The position numbers and the translations under genes were made by a program. The notes beneath the pieces were generated by a model. It ran no database searches, was not told the origin of the DNA, and saw nothing but the letters and a program-made list of their open reading frames with translations. Shown piece after piece: positions 13,490-26,572 of a stretch of 64,000 bases of DNA. Origin of the DNA: Pseudoscleropodium purum (taxonomy: Eukaryota > Streptophyta > Bryopsida > Hypnales > Brachytheciaceae); assembly GCA_963969395.1 (NCBI GenBank), contig OZ017796.1, forward strand, positions 42,398,243 through 42,462,242. The letters are read 5' to 3'. Numbering within the stretch: the stretch's first letter is position 1; each line of letters opens with the position of its first letter.

Positions 13490-14110
13490 ATTGATGTAAG
13501 ATGGTAATGGGTGGTTTTCTAGGCGTTTACATTAGATAGTTTGTTTGTCATGAGTTAGTTTATTTTACCTTGGGAATGTCACGTTGTTCACCATGGAAAT
13601 CATCTTTTGGGTTACTATGTAAATCAATTGCTGAAAGAACCCAAGAACATTAAATTGGTGATATTCCATTACTTTGACACATTTTAGGGCATGTGACTTG
13701 AAACCAAAATCCCTACCTACCCTAGTTTGTGGCTTGAAATTGATGCATAGATATATTTGACAATTTTGGATTTATAGACTATCATCAGTTTAACTAAATT
13801 GATAGTAAGAGCATTCACTAAAGGTCAAGCTATTGTGTAAGACATGCCTTTTTCACACAAAATTCCAAGGATGAACATCTACACTTCTATCTTACATAGA
13901 AGGATTCTCTATCATCCATCAAGCACTTAATATTAGTAGCGACATTGCACGGTTAATTAGGTTTTGTTGTGGAGGACTCAAAGTATCTTATGAATAATAT
14001 TTAGGATTCATGTGGAAGTAAGGAATGTAACTATTCACCTCTTCAAGGATAATTTTGTGGTTAGTCATTACAATGATCATTCTACTATTTTAGGTGTACA
14101 AAAGTTAGAA
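13490..14110 (+). repeat. Dispersed repeat family R, longest copy
   Basis: Blocks recur elsewhere: CACCATGGAAATCATC, TTTTCACACAAA.TTCCAAGGATGAACAT and AGGATTCTCTATCATCCATC match 19155-19450 and 44750-45010, and GGTTTTCTAGGCGTTTACATT matches about 46680. No terminal repeats found. Nearby 14205-14226 reads GTTTGTAGGTTCAATTCCTAC, which resembles a tRNA T-arm, but I see no complete tRNA. Confidence 0.55.
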
Positions 14111-14388
14111 GCATCTTAAACTCCTAGAGTTTGGACAAAAATGTCTTTAAACTATCCCTAAGAGATAGCCATGAATAGATGTGCTTAGATTCATTGGACC
14201 CACGAGGTTTGTAGGTTCAATTCCTACGAATATTTATAGTTTAAGCACAATCATTTGGTTTGATGGGATAAACAAAACCCTTCACTAGTGACAAGGGTGT
14301 CACCTTTAGAGTGAATGTTAAGATTTGGTCAATTTGTTACTAACTTCTCATTTTGGCCCAACTTTCATACTAAAGGTGTGGATTCAAT

Positions 14389-16236
14389 CACTACATGAAA
14401 ATGGGCCCATTTGTGACTACAAAAGAATGACTTCATGTCCAGATTGACTAAAGAATGACTCCGGCTCCCTAATTGCACTAGCAGTGAAGGTTCCACAACA
14501 TTCAAGTCATCTTGTAGTCACCTAGACAACCCCTGGATGAAGAATCAATGAGATCCAAGCTTCATTCACAGCATTTTGTTCACAACATTGTTGACCTTTT
14601 GACGTGGATACAATCTCATCTAATATAGAGATACAAGTCATGAAAGAGTACAATGTAGTAATACATTGTGATTGCGCTTTACTCCATGGCGATTATGTAA
14701 TGACTTCCTTGTCACTGCTTGAATACTTGCTATCATAGAAGGTTTATATTTTCTTTATCTTTTTTCTCTTCTTTATCTTTTCTATTGTTCTTTTTAATTA
14801 TTTTGTATTTCTCTAATCATTTTCTATATTTGTTTGATTGTTTCATGACATGTAAATTTTTTTAATCTTTCTTTTAAATACTTTGAATTTTTTGTCTTTT
14901 CTCTCTTATATATTTTTTTGGTCTTTCTTTTTTATAGAAACTTCTTTTCTCCCTTCAAAATTTTCTCTTGTTTCTTTAATTTTTCCAACCTTTCTTTGAT
15001 TTTTCTAATTTTCATGATATTTGATTATCTTGTCTTGTCTTTTTTTCTTTTCTCTTTCATATCTTTTTATTTCTATATTCTTTTTGTATCAATTTGACTA
15101 TTTCATTACTTCTTATTTCTTTTAAATTTTTTCTTAAAAACTTTTTTTCTTTTTTTTTCTTTATATTTTCTTTTGATTCTCCCATCTATTTTTAATTTAC
15201 AAAAATTTCCTTCCAAATTTTAACTCCTTTTCTTCATTTCTTCAAACCCTCTTTGATTTTGCAACTTTCTTGTGAACACTTTTTAGAGCAACATTCCTAA
15301 TTATGACCTCTTGCAATACCAATTCACTAGGAGCCAATCATGACTTCCACCTAACTAGACCTAGTTACATAGAAGTTGTGTTATAGTATTAATTTGGGTA
15401 ACAATACATAAATGACTACATCACGTCTTCTACGCTACTAGATTCAGAAAAGCTATTAAGAAAATGTCAAAGAAAACATCCTTTCCAATTTTTTTCTCAA
15501 ATTTGTCTACAACTTTTGAATTGAAGCTTAAAATCTAAAATAAATATTTGTAAATGAAAGTGAGATTGATTTTCCAACTTTTTTTAGTTCAAATTTTTTT
15601 GAAAATAGTTAATCTACAGTTCCTAAATGAGATCTAAAATATTACTTGTAACACAATTTGTATTTTTTATATATCCCATATAGTTTGTCTTGCCTCCTAT
15701 CACCCTACTTGTATAAAAGGCTTGTCATTTCATCTCTTCATACTCACACGTTTGCCAAATATGGTGTATTTGGTATGATGTATTGTTGCAAAATATCAAA
15801 TGTATTCCCTATGCAATTCTCATTATATTCATTTTTGTACACATTGCTAAAACTATAAAATCCTAAATCCATATTACTTCAAAATGACTTTTGACGTAGT
15901 TGTCCATGTCAGATTTTATATGGGTTCAATACAACTTGCCAATGACTTCTAAATGACTAGACACGTGTTAGATAAGCACTGGATGTACTTTCCACATGGT
16001 AGCGCAAGAGACATTTCTTTTAAGCCCCCTTTCTTTATCACTTGACTCATAATATTTATCATCCATTCCTACATCTAATGTAAAAATGGATGGTGATGAT
16101 AAAATCACAAATCATAAATAAACGACTTGCCCACAATGATTCTAGGGCCCCGAAGTCATTCTGAAGTCAAATGTGTCCACAATGACTGCTACGCAATCAT
16201 TTTTTGAAGTCATTTATGTACTCATTTTTTGTAGTG
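14389..16236. mobile_element. Non-autonomous CACTA (En/Spm) element, 1.85 kb
   Basis: The left end is CACTACATGAAAAT and the right end CATTTTTTGTAGTG, the hallmark CACTA termini. Both sides have the 3-bp target duplication AAT (14386-14388 and 16237-16239). Subterminal motifs related to AATGACTTC recur at both ends in inverted orientation (14405-14460 and about 16130-16215), as expected for transposase-binding repeats. No transposase ORF remains. The interior holds a long pyrimidine-rich tract. Confidence 0.85.
14740..15260 (+). repeat. Pyrimidine-rich tract inside the CACTA element
   Basis: About 500 bp strongly biased to T and C on the plus strand, made of varied TTCTTT, TTTTCT and CTTTTT words without a fixed period. 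Strand asymmetry this long can form triplex DNA; no function is shown. Confidence 0.8.
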
Positions 16237-16955
16237 AATGCATGCTACCTACATCATCTAGGGACTTGATTCTAGTGTCTTGTACATTATATGTGTATAC
16301 CACTTGGTCTAATGCTTATTAATGCATGTTGAGATTTAATTTTTAGGATTTGTTTTGTACTAAGAAAAACTAAACCATTTTTTGTACAAATGTAAAATTG
16401 ACAAGGTAAAAATTCAATAAACTTCTAGTTTAGAAATAGTTTAGAAATATGACAAACTTGACTAAAAAGACCTTTAATTAGGAGCCATTGAATCCTTTTA
16501 ACAATTGAACCACATGACTATTCCGTTACTTGTCTCTTCTAATGGTTGCATAATGGATGCTTTAAACTACATAGAGAATCTAAAAACTTCTTCAGTGTCA
16601 CATTTGTCGTCAAGCATGGTTCATACTATTGAATTGTCTTATTATTTGTTTAATTTTATTTGCACAATCTTATGTGCAATTATTTTAACCCTTGAGCGCC
16701 TCAAATATGACCTCTCCAATTTGGAAGATTTTCTTGTTTGCCTACTATAATCTTTTCAATGGTATAATAAAAGAATGTGTCCTTTTTTCCTCTAGCTCAG
16801 TACTTGTCTCCACTACCAATCGATACAATTCGTTTTTGTGAATCTCTTTCAGGTAATAGTTTTTTTTTTCTTGAAACACATGGACAAATTCTATTGATAA
16901 GGAAAGAGTATACAAAACTAGAGGAACAAGTCCTCAGTACAAATATTTTCATTTT

Positions 16956-17885
16956 TTACCCCCTAAAGGACTAAGCTTCGTTTTTTGGCAACATAACTTT
17001 TCTAGGTAGGTGCATATGAGCAAACATTTCAATATTTTGGTCCAAAATTTTATAGAAGGTGTGGACAAGGAATATCCTTTGTGTGTACTAAATTTCAAGA
17101 TATTTGGAAATATGAGACAAAAGTTATGGCCTAATATATAGTTTGTTTCTCAACTTGGGCAATCCAGGCAGATTTGAAAAAATCACTTTTTTCAAAAACA
17201 AAAAAATTGAAATAAATTTTTAAAATTTATATATACATAGAAAGATTTGAATCATTCTATTTTGATCAATGAATCAAAAGTTATGAGGTGTTTTAGCTTG
17301 CAAACAATCATGGATTTTCTACTCCAAAATAAACTTTGAAGTTCTTTTTTGAACTCAATTTTCAATATTTTTGGAAAAAAATAAAAATATTAAGTGAAGA
17401 TTGTTTATTACAACATTACAACTATTGGGATTGGCACTTTTCAATTCCATAACAAAATTATTAACAATTTAGTATTTTGATTCATTCTCTACTTCTTTCT
17501 ACTTATTTTTTTTCCTATATGTTGTACAATTCCAAATGCTTTGAAAATTTTCAAACATGTAGGCAACTTGCCTTGAAGAATGAATCCAAAAAGTTGCAAC
17601 CATTTTAGACATTTCTTCATACAAATGTGACCTTGTAAAGTGCAGCTGCCTGATTTTTTGCAAGGCCCAAAAAAGGCTTTTTGTCAATTCAAACTCTAAT
17701 ATCTTGCAATCTATATGGTAGAAATTTTTGAAATTTTTTACACATCTTTTCAAATTATCATACTACAAGATCCTAGAATTGGATGTGTTTGAACAAAATT
17801 TAATTTTTTTTTTATACTTGTCCTAAAAAATGGCAGGTTTGAAGCATTTTAGGTGAAAACATAGTTAAAAAACTTTAGGGGTTAA
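16956..17885. mobile_element. TTAACCCCTAAAG element, inverted copy
   Basis: Begins TTACCCCCTAAAGGA and ends CTTTAGGGGTTAA. It aligns with the 43028 copy in reverse complement, including shared ACATAACTTTT, GGTGCATATGAG and AAAAGTTATGGCCTAATAT segments. About 930 bp, no coding potential. Confidence 0.8.
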
Positions 17886-17889
17886 GACA

Positions 17890-19150
17890 TTTTTGACTTT
17901 TGGGTAATAGTTTGGTTGGAGTGAATTGAGAAGGGTCTGGATTTTAATAAGCATGAGCTGAGCACTTAGAGGTTAACTTAGTTGTGACTTGTCATCCCAA
18001 GAAGTTGATAAAAAGATGGATGACATTGTCAGGTACGTAATGGATGATGTCATTTTTTTTTTGAAGGACTGAATGGAGTGGGATGCCGATCCCACTGAAA
18101 TGTCTCACTGCCGAATCGGTGCCTTTGAATCCGTCCATCTGGCTCAGTTCAAATGATAAGTTTTTGATCTGCCTAGCTGTGAAAATATTAGCTCCTTTCT
18201 ATTTATCCGCCAAATCCAAGTGCAGCAGCCTCCTGACCTTCTGCTAAAACTCAGAATTCTCACTTTCATCATTTCGTAGGCACTCGTGTCAAAAAAACAC
18301 ATAATTGGATGTCAGATTTCTCTGTCCAGCAAAGCTTTGCATCAAGTAAATTTTCTGCAACTTGGGCTCCATCATCATCACCATGTGTAAGTTAAGGGCA
18401 TCTCGTCAATGCTGTTCCAAATTTGGCACTTATGCCAAATACAGATCTAACTTTCCACTATAATTTCAGAATTAGAAGTTTGGAAATTTTTTTTTTATCA
18501 ATGGAAGCCCATTTGAAAGTCCTTTGAGTAGGTACAAGAAAACTCAAATTTAGACATTGGACAAGAAAAATGAACCACTTCATAAGCTAGTTGAAAGACA
18601 AAAACTATGAAAAGAAAAGTTGGCAAATCAAAATTACTGATGCACTTTGCACTCCAAACTGGTGCAATCTGTTTCCCTTACATCCTTCATATTCGGAAGT
18701 TCAGGTATGATTCATTTTTTCAAAATTTTTTTTTTTGGGACACATTTTTCATTTATTTTGGAATTCTAATTTTTGGTCTGAACCTGCTAGGTGGGTTAGT
18801 ATATCGTACAGTACGAACAGTTTAGCTTATGATCCCTGTGGATGCTCCATGAATGTCTTAATAACTTAACTGGCACGGCATCAGCGATCAGACTGAGATT
18901 CCGAGCTCATGCCAAATTAAATAAGTTCGATCTACAGAATCCCGTCACAAGATCTATGGGACTTGTGCTCAAGAATGTTGCAACTTGCAAGGGTGAGACT
19001 GTTATTAACTTCGATTGGCAGTAAAACTGCCCTTCAAATGGCTGTCCTTCCCAAGGCCATGGAGAATCAACTGTTGAGAATGTTAGCTGCAGTCACATGT
19101 AAGTCAATAAAGGCTTCAAGCTCTGGAGAAACTGAACCCTGGAAGGCGGG
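17890..19150. other. Moderately GC-rich region, no gene assigned
   Basis: Composition is less AT-biased at 18000-18420 and 18800-19150. ORFs such as 18842-19024 and 18963-19190 are open but carry nothing I recognise, and no splice structure joins them. Confidence 0.4.
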
Positions 19151-19154
19151 GATA

Positions 19155-19450
19155 GTCACCGTGGAAATCATCCATTTTGGTAATGTGTGAATCACTTGCT
19201 TAAAAAATTCTAAGATTAAAGCTCTCATTGGAGGTGAAACCATTGCGCAAGACCTCTCCTTTTCACACAAATTTTCAAGGATGAACATTTGCACTTTGGT
19301 TTTAGCTAAAAGGATTCTTTGTCACTCATCGAGTACTTAGTGTTTTTAGAATAACATCATTAGAATATTTGTTAACTTTGGAAAGATGTAGATCCCTATG
19401 ACTAAAGTAGTCACCAGAAATACTCTAACCATTGGACCAGTAGTTTCATT
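19155..19450 (+). repeat. Dispersed repeat family R, second copy
   Basis: CACCGTGGAAATCATC, CTTTTCACACAAATTTTCAAGG, AGGATTCTTTGTCACTCATC and GAGTACTTAGTG follow the 13.5-14.1 kb copy. Confidence 0.55.
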
Positions 19451-19547
19451 ATTTGTTTTTATAATTAATAGTAAAGTCATCCATTAAACCTTTTAGGGAT
19501 GCAATGTCTTTACAAGGTTAATGATGGGTTTGTTTTTTTTGTTTTTT

Positions 19548-19662
19548 TTTTGGGGGGGGGGGGGGGGGGAAGAATGGTGTCCATCAAAAGAAAAGGAGGA
19601 AACAATCAATCTGGCTCATGTAGACAGTTTAGTTTGTTGGTGGGGGGTGGGGTGGGGGGGCA
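19548..19662 (+). repeat. G-runs with G-quadruplex potential
   Basis: A run of about 18-19 G at 19551-19569, and at 19639-19662 clustered GGGG runs with single-base loops (GTGGGGGGTGGGGTGGGGGG). Both could form G-quadruplexes on the plus strand. Confidence 0.8.
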
Positions 19663-19739
19663 GGGGAGGTTGAGAGATAGATGCCACTTGGACTAATAGA
19701 AACTACTAAAGCAAAACACCTCATTTTTGCACTGGATAT

Positions 19740-22700
19740 TGAGGAATTCTTGACAAATAGGAAAGAATGTATTTTTTGTGTGCCATGCTAGCAAGAATAA
19801 TGTCACACCATGCAAGTACATTGATTTTAGAAATGCAAATGTCCTCACTCACCATTGAAGACTAGCATGTTGTAGATGCACCATAGTCTCTGAAGGATGG
19901 CCAACCTCAATTTGTCATTGACAATGTTAAACATCTTACTTAACAAGGTGTAATTATCGTCCTGATCAAAAGATCTAAGAGGAATAACGGTGATGGTTTT
20001 CCTCCACAAAGGTAATTCAAGTTGTCTAAGAGTCTAAAGGATATCTTTAAATTGATTCCAAGCTCTGCATGTAAATTTGCAAAATCAAAGAACATGCCTA
20101 ACAGTCTTGCAAATTTCAATTTGGTAGTATTGACAGTATAGTGGAAGGCCCATAATTGAGCTCCAACAAGTAGTAGGTAGACCCTTTGAATTGATCAACC
20201 ATAGAAAAAACTGCAAGTTCAAAGGGTGCCATTTGTTTTAGATGACTTGAATCACTTACTTGGACTCCTATTCTATAATCTTAGTTGATCGAGTTGAGTG
20301 AGCAATTTGGACGAGGAGGATTTCTTGTGAAGTTTGATTGAGTAGCCAAGGCAAGTAGAGTAGTTGAAGAACTTTTGTAATTCTTCCAACTTAGAACTCT
20401 AGTTCCACTCCCTAGATCAAAATTGAGGTCCTCAACCATGTCTAACAACCAAATGAGGTCAAAGTAGGTCTAATTGGGATTGATTTTTGTATTGTAGAGA
20501 TCTCCTCTACTCATGATGACTTTGGCCTTTTGCAACTCTTTTCTAATCAAATCATATGAATCTTCTTCTTTCTAATTAATTCCTATAAAAGTACAAATAG
20601 AAGTGGTAGAAGTGTGTACATGTATAAAAGCCTTTCATTTGATACAGAACTATACCAAATTGAGGAAGATACTCAATAACCCATTCAAAGGCTTTAAATG
20701 ATGGTGACTGAGCCAATTGCTTAGAATTGAGTTAATGATCTCCCAATTTCCTAGTCTATAAAAAGCTATGGCCAATGACAAAGCTAAAATCTTTGTCATG
20801 TTTACATCTCTGAGTGGTGAAGTCTTAGAAATTTTGTATCTTCCTAATATTCCTCCTCATCCAAGTATTTTTATATGCATATAGAAAGTCTCCTAACATG
20901 CCATTGCGGTCTCTATATAGCTCATTGTTCCAAAAAATATTTTGTTTGCTTATAACTTCCACTCTATTTGGTTGTTGAAAGACTAGGCCATGTCTAATTT
21001 GACACATGCTTTCTACACTGCCCACCAAATGTCATAACTGTTACTTCTTATTCTAGTTGCAAAGAGCATAAAGTAGATGTTTTGGGGCCACTTACCTATG
21101 CATTTAGATTGAATAGATCTCATGCAATATTGAATAATTGTTCTCCATAGTTCATTCCGAGGCATCAAGCCTTCGATCATTAATTTAGCAAAAAACAGGC
21201 TTGCATTTGTAAAGTAGGGTCAGTTAGTTTAATTTTTCCTTGGTGATGTAGTTAGATGAGGGAATTCCATTTAACCTCAGCCTACCATTGTTTCCCGCCA
21301 TTTTTCCATGACCATATATATGTAGTTGTAGATGAGGCTTTTGACTTTCAAATTGTATTCGTATGGGGAGCCCAACATGATGATATGTGCCATATTGATG
21401 CAAGTAGTACTTGGTTAGCAATAAAGATTCGACTAACAAGTGAAAGATTATTAAGTTGTACACCAATAAATTAGTGTTTTTTTAACGTTTTGGAATGCAA
21501 TCTTAAATCTTTGCTTTGTTGGGACTTGAAAGCCAAGATATTTGGTGGACTCACTTGGTGCAAGCTAGTGATGACTGTCTTCGGCACCCTATTCCAAATG
21601 TTTTGGAGAACTATTCATCCAAATAGCATTAGATTTATGCTAGTTAATTTTTGAGCCTAAAGCAATAGCAAATAGGGTTGTTTTGACTCTATTGTGGTTT
21701 ACAATAGTCCCGATTAAATAGAGGTTAATGTTATTTGCAAATTCCTAGTCTTACACAAGCATCTATTCTTAGAATTTTAAGAACCTTCACTCCTTGGTTT
21801 TCTAGGAGGTAGCCAAGGTTATCTACTAAAAAAAGATACAAAAATAGAATAAGTGGGTAGCCTTGTTTGATTGACCCAATGAGTTGGAAGGATGAACTAT
21901 GAGTGTTGTTTAATCCCACCATATACTAGAAGTAATGTATATGGGTACTAATCCATTTAATCTATCGTTAGTTAAATCCTATTGTAGATAAAATACCTTC
22001 AAAAAAATCCCCATTTGATTATGTTGTAGGTCTAAATTCCAAACCCTACAATAAGTTTGTATTCTCCTTGATAATGTTTTGGCTATGATTTTATAGACTA
22101 TTCCTAGTAAAATAATGGATCTCTAATTTTTTTAGGTTAGATTTAGGGTTTCTTTTGGGGAAATAGACACAACAAACCAATATTCATTTTTTGATGAAGC
22201 TTACTTAAGTGGAGTGCCTCACGGCACACTTTGTGAATATCTTCTTCTATTGTCTCCCAAAGTACCAAGAAGAACTCAATTGATAGTCTATCCTTGCTTG
22301 GGGCATGTCCTGATGGCAATGCCTATAGGACTTGGTGGAGTCCTTTTTTGGTGATCTCCCCCCTCAATGAGATTCTCATTCATGTGCAGCGTAATTTTCT
22401 TTCGAATCACCATTCAACAATTTGATCTTGCTAGGTGGTAGTCCTCTATTTTTTCTTTTGCTGTAAACAATTGTTGGTAGTAGCTAGTTACATACTTTGA
22501 AATCTTATAATTTGTTTTGTTTTCCTTGCCATCTTCATCTACAAGCAATTGGATAGGTGGTGGAGTTGGCTTGATGTACTCCCCAAGAAGAATTATTTCT
22601 TCATTCTTCCCTCCAATTGGAACCATTGGGCTGAGGATCTTATAGTGTTCTATTCTGTCTTTTTGTGTTGAATTTGATGCTTTTTGTTACAAAAAAACAA

Positions 22701-23950
22701 AACACATCATTTAGATTGTATTGATTGAAAGAATGCAACAATGTTTTCTTCTAGTGGTTTTGCATAAATTTGAAGAATGGGTGGTTTGGGCATTGTTGTA
22801 AAAAGCATTCCTCTTACAACAATGTTGATTTCAATTGCTGAATCTTCTTCCATCATGCACGTATTCTATCCACTCTTTCTTGTCTACAAAATCTTTTTAC
22901 CCTATCAATGGCTTCTATGATCCACAATGCCCATCCCATCTCACTCTAATATTGAACGCTATGTCTCATTACATTTTTCTACAATTTTTTGTTTTAGGAA
23001 ATTCATCCTTTAGGAATGATAAGTTGAATTTTAATTCCTTGTTGTGTTCTTCATTCCTACTTCTTTTCCTAATTTTGATCAAGATTAGAAGATGGTTTGG
23101 TAAGGTGGTGTTGAATCCCTCTCAAATTTGAATCCTCCCTCCCCTATCTCTTAGCCACTCTCTCACATGTACCCTATCTAGTCCAGCAACAAGAAGTTTA
23201 TTATCTTGCCTATTTAAACAAGTATAAATGAAGATGTTTTGTTAGTCAAAATAAGCATTTAGACTAGTATCTTCTAATCTATATTTGGAAATAAGGATAT
23301 CCTAAGCTACTAGTTCTTCTCCACTAATGAATTTTTTTATTCCACTTCTATCTATTTCATTCTCTACCACATTGAAGTGGCCCATGGATGCCTACAAAGA
23401 TGCAACTAGAATTTTTCAATTGATTATGTCCCTAATTACAACTCATTCTTTTCTACATTTTGGCATATATACATTCAAAATACCTACTTCTTAGTTGTCC
23501 AATTTACAAATGATGAATTGTGCCTTTTTTTTCAATTACAGTATTACTCTCAGTTATTGTATAAGATAGGCTCGCAAATGTTATAATGCCACTATCCCCT
23601 TTGTATTGTTTTGATATGGGATTAAGAATTGCACTATTCTAAAAGGTCTTTCTTTGTGTAATTCCCAATGCATCAATATTCTCACAAAGATCTTGTTTCA
23701 TCTTACGTTCTTGAATGAAAATCAAGTTAGGTTTGGATGAGATGTTGCTAACTTGAACATAGAATTGTCTTCTCTTTAGCAAACCCTAATTTTGCAAGAG
23801 AATCTATATACATTCCTTTTTATAATGTTGATTTTGGTGCCACTCATTTAATGTGATTAGTGGTGGTTCTATCTACTCCCAAGGAAGTGATATTATTTTG
23901 CTACATTTTAGAAGATTTGGAGAGTAAAATTTGAAGTCAGGTCTCTACTT
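19740..23950 (-). pseudogene. Degenerate LINE, endonuclease-RT-zf-RVT remnants
   Basis: The minus-strand translation, broken by many stops and frameshifts, shows in order the parts of a plant L1-type ORF2. Around 23760-23400 is an endonuclease-like stretch (PNLIFIQERKMK, then NPISKQYKGDSGI and ITESNTVIEKKGTIHHL). Around 22620-22430 and 21920-21730 are reverse transcriptase remnants (SFQLIGSIKQGYPL, then DNLGYLLENQG). Around 20260-20050 is a zf-RVT-like part (LQFFLWLINSKGLPTT), followed by a C-terminal LQRLWCIYNMLVFNGE. Non-functional. Boundaries are approximate: the 5' end is near the next LINE's 3' end and the 3' end is lost near a G-rich tract. Confidence 0.85.
22660..22720. repeat. Half copy of the 8078 fold-back inside LINE DNA
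   Basis: TTTGTGTTGAATTTGATGC, TTGTTACAAAAAAACAAAAC and CATCATTTAGATT follow the right arm of the 8078-8173 hairpin. The left arm is absent. It interrupts the minus-strand LINE. Confidence 0.55.
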
Positions 23951-24154
23951 AGTCACTTGAATTGAAAAGTTTTTTTGTTGTAAGGATCACTATTTTATGC
24001 ATACCCCCTACTTCATTTACTTTCTAATCTCCAAGTGGTAATCTAGGGTGCTAGGTATTTCTTTGGTGGATCCTCCTTTAGCAGCAATAAGGTTAATTCT
24101 TTAAAGATGAGGCTCTTAAGGAGGGTTGTGTTGTACCATGTAGCTTATGGGATT

Positions 24155-26250
24155 TTTTTGAAACAAATGAAACAAGATTTCATTGCAAGAGAAGAAAAAT
24201 TACAACCCACCAGCCACAAGTGACCTGACGAGGGATGTAAGACATGATGGACCAAATAGACAAGCAAGACATACAAGACAAGTCAAGCACAACTTAGGGG
24301 GAGGATGCAAAGCCTTGTGTGGTTGGCTACGAGGATCCCCTTTGAAGGAGGATCCTCTTTGAAGTATTGCCTTCATAGGAGTTTATTGAGGTTGAAAAAG
24401 GAATCCAACACTCGGTCTTGAAGTGGTTCAACTTGGTTATCCTACCTCTATTGTTGCAAATATATTGTATCTACATCTCCTTTTGGTGAAGGCATCAATC
24501 AAGGTGCTCATTGAATCTGTGGACTTCTTCTTCTTCGTGCTAACGTTGGCCCATTTAGCTCTACTGTAGTCAATGATTCCCCCCAAATGTGCTTGAAGAG
24601 GCGCTTGGTGGTCCATATGACTGAATTGAAGACTAGATTGTTGATTTGTATATACAATGCCCACATCACCATGGTCTGAAGTTCTAACTAGATTCTTTTA
24701 AATGGATTAAACTTTTGAGGAATATTGCTTGAGAAGATGCATTGCTTCCATGTAAAGGACTGCCATGAGCCACGAGCATCTACACCTTTTACGAGAGCGT
24801 TTATGATATGACCAGCCCATTGCCAAGCTTGTTGGGCTACAAGACAATTCTAAAATTTGTAAAGAACGGTCTTCTTGTGATTTTGTGGGCATACTAGACA
24901 ATTGGTGTCAACTTCATCATTGATCCTTCCACGTCTTTTGTTCACAGCTACTACTTTGTGCCAAATAAGCTAGAGCAGTTTGACTTCTTTTCTGGAGTGC
25001 TCTTGTGACCATATCGATTTCCACAATAACCAAAAGTTAGCAAGGAGAGTGTCGCCCCACTTCTTAGTCATTGGATTCAAGACGATGGTTTATGGGATTT
25101 GCATTCATGACTAGGTGATGTTGTCTTTAGTGTATTGTATAAGAGCACACTATCTTTTTTTTGGAAGCTAGTTTGATCACTATATTGACCTAGATTTTTT
25201 TCTTTAGGATTGGCTAATTTGCCATCCAATTGCTAGCTTGGTGAGCTACAAGGTTGTTGTAGAGCTTTTCTCCAATTTGTTGTAGGACATTTGTAGCATA
25301 GCTTGTGGTTGGTAAAGGTGATCAGTCCTAGCATTGGTAGATTGCCACTACCTTAACTAGGTCTAGTTTAGATGTATCTTGAGACATCGTGCCTTCATAA
25401 ATTGACCTCTTTGACAAGGATGGTCTACTTGGGGAGCCATCTTCGCTGCGAATATTGCCATTTGTAGTTGTGTGGAAAATTATCATGTTGTTTTTGTTTG
25501 TATGTAGTTGGACCAATCAATGGTTAGCTAGTATTATTAGGTCAAATCTAGCATCAACTTCTATTTTCCAATCAATGCTAATCCACATTTTTAGGTCATC
25601 TACAAATCTACAATTGTTCACTGATGGGTGGATTCTTCTATGTAAAAGTGGTCATTATCTATCGTGTATTCTATAAGGGCTATTACATGGCATGTATGAG
25701 ATCCACCACCAAGTTGCTACTAATTATTGATCCATTCTACCGAATCCCATTGCCAATTGGTTAGACATCTACTTTTTGATGACATGCTTTTTTCCATATC
25801 TATTTTTATTTGGTTCTTGAAGCTAGCTTTTAGTATTTCACTGGTTGTTCTTTCTCTATAGATAGGGATATTGGCGTACCCGGCCTACAACTTTCCATTG
25901 AAGAGACTTAGGTACCTCTTTATTCCTCTACATTGTGTGAAGATGATGGGCCATAGTTTTAAATGTTTTTCTTCTATTTGGATGCAAGAATTGAAGTAGC
26001 TTCCATACTAGAGGTAATGATTTTTTTAGTGCAAGTAATCTTTCTTAGTCAGTTATGGGGTTGTATGGGGCTAGATGACCTTTCTTTTGGATCCTACTAT
26101 TTTCCATCTTATTACTTGGTAGTTTGTAATTAGGGTCTCTTCTATGAAATGAAAGATATTGTTTTTAAGTCGTTTGTGACTACTGGAGCTAGTTGTAGAG
26201 ATTGATGTTCTCTAATTGCTATCGTCTTTTAATTGAGTTGGGTATGAGGT
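24155..26250 (-). pseudogene. Second degenerate LINE with recognisable 3' end
   Basis: The 3' end is at about 24155-24235: on the minus strand TGTGGCTGGTGGGTTGTA, then TTGCAATGAAAT and TTTCATTTGTTTC followed by a short A run, the same tail as the LINE ends at 11.3 and 30.9 kb. Upstream, the minus strand near 24900-24700 encodes a broken zf-RVT-like stretch (CLVCPQNHKKTVLYKF, AQQAWQWAGHIINAL, SWQSFTWKQCIFS). Further upstream to about 26200 are broken coding traces (for example GHLAPYNPITD) that I cannot assign with certainty to the same element. Confidence 0.7.
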
Positions 26251-26310
26251 ATTTGGAATGGGGGTGGGAGGTAGCTATGTCATTTTTTCTTCTTGAATCT
26301 ATTCTATCTC

Positions 26311-26572
26311 ATTAGAAGATTTTGGGGGGCTCTGGAAGCCTATTTCGAGCTTGTTCTCCACTTCCCCATAGCAAAGGAAATGGCCCATTGTCAAAAAAAA
26401 TTTCAAAAAAAAACCCAATTAATTCTTCAAATGCAAAACAAAGTTGAAAAAAAAAATTGGATGGTGATGTGGCAGGGGCTCGAATACATCAAACCACTAC
26501 GCTGTCACTGCAGATTTGAGTTCCCACAGTTAATAACTCGCAGGCTTCCAGAGCCCCCCAAAATCTTCTAAT
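26311..26572. mobile_element. ATTAGAAGATTTTGGGGG-type MITE, copy 2
   Basis: The best preserved copy (262 bp), with near-perfect inverted ends ATTAGAAGATTTTGGGGGGC and GCCCCCCAAAATCTTCTAAT. It has the same interior order as copy 1 (GCTTGTTCTCCAC, poly-A, AATGCAAAACAAAGTTGAA, ATCAAACCACTACGCTGTC). No clear target duplication; the flanking C/G may extend the repeat. Confidence 0.85.

Noticed and set aside
14205..14226. T-arm-like sequence suggesting a tRNA or SINE
   Set aside because: No matching acceptor stem or anticodon arm, and no A box at the right distance.
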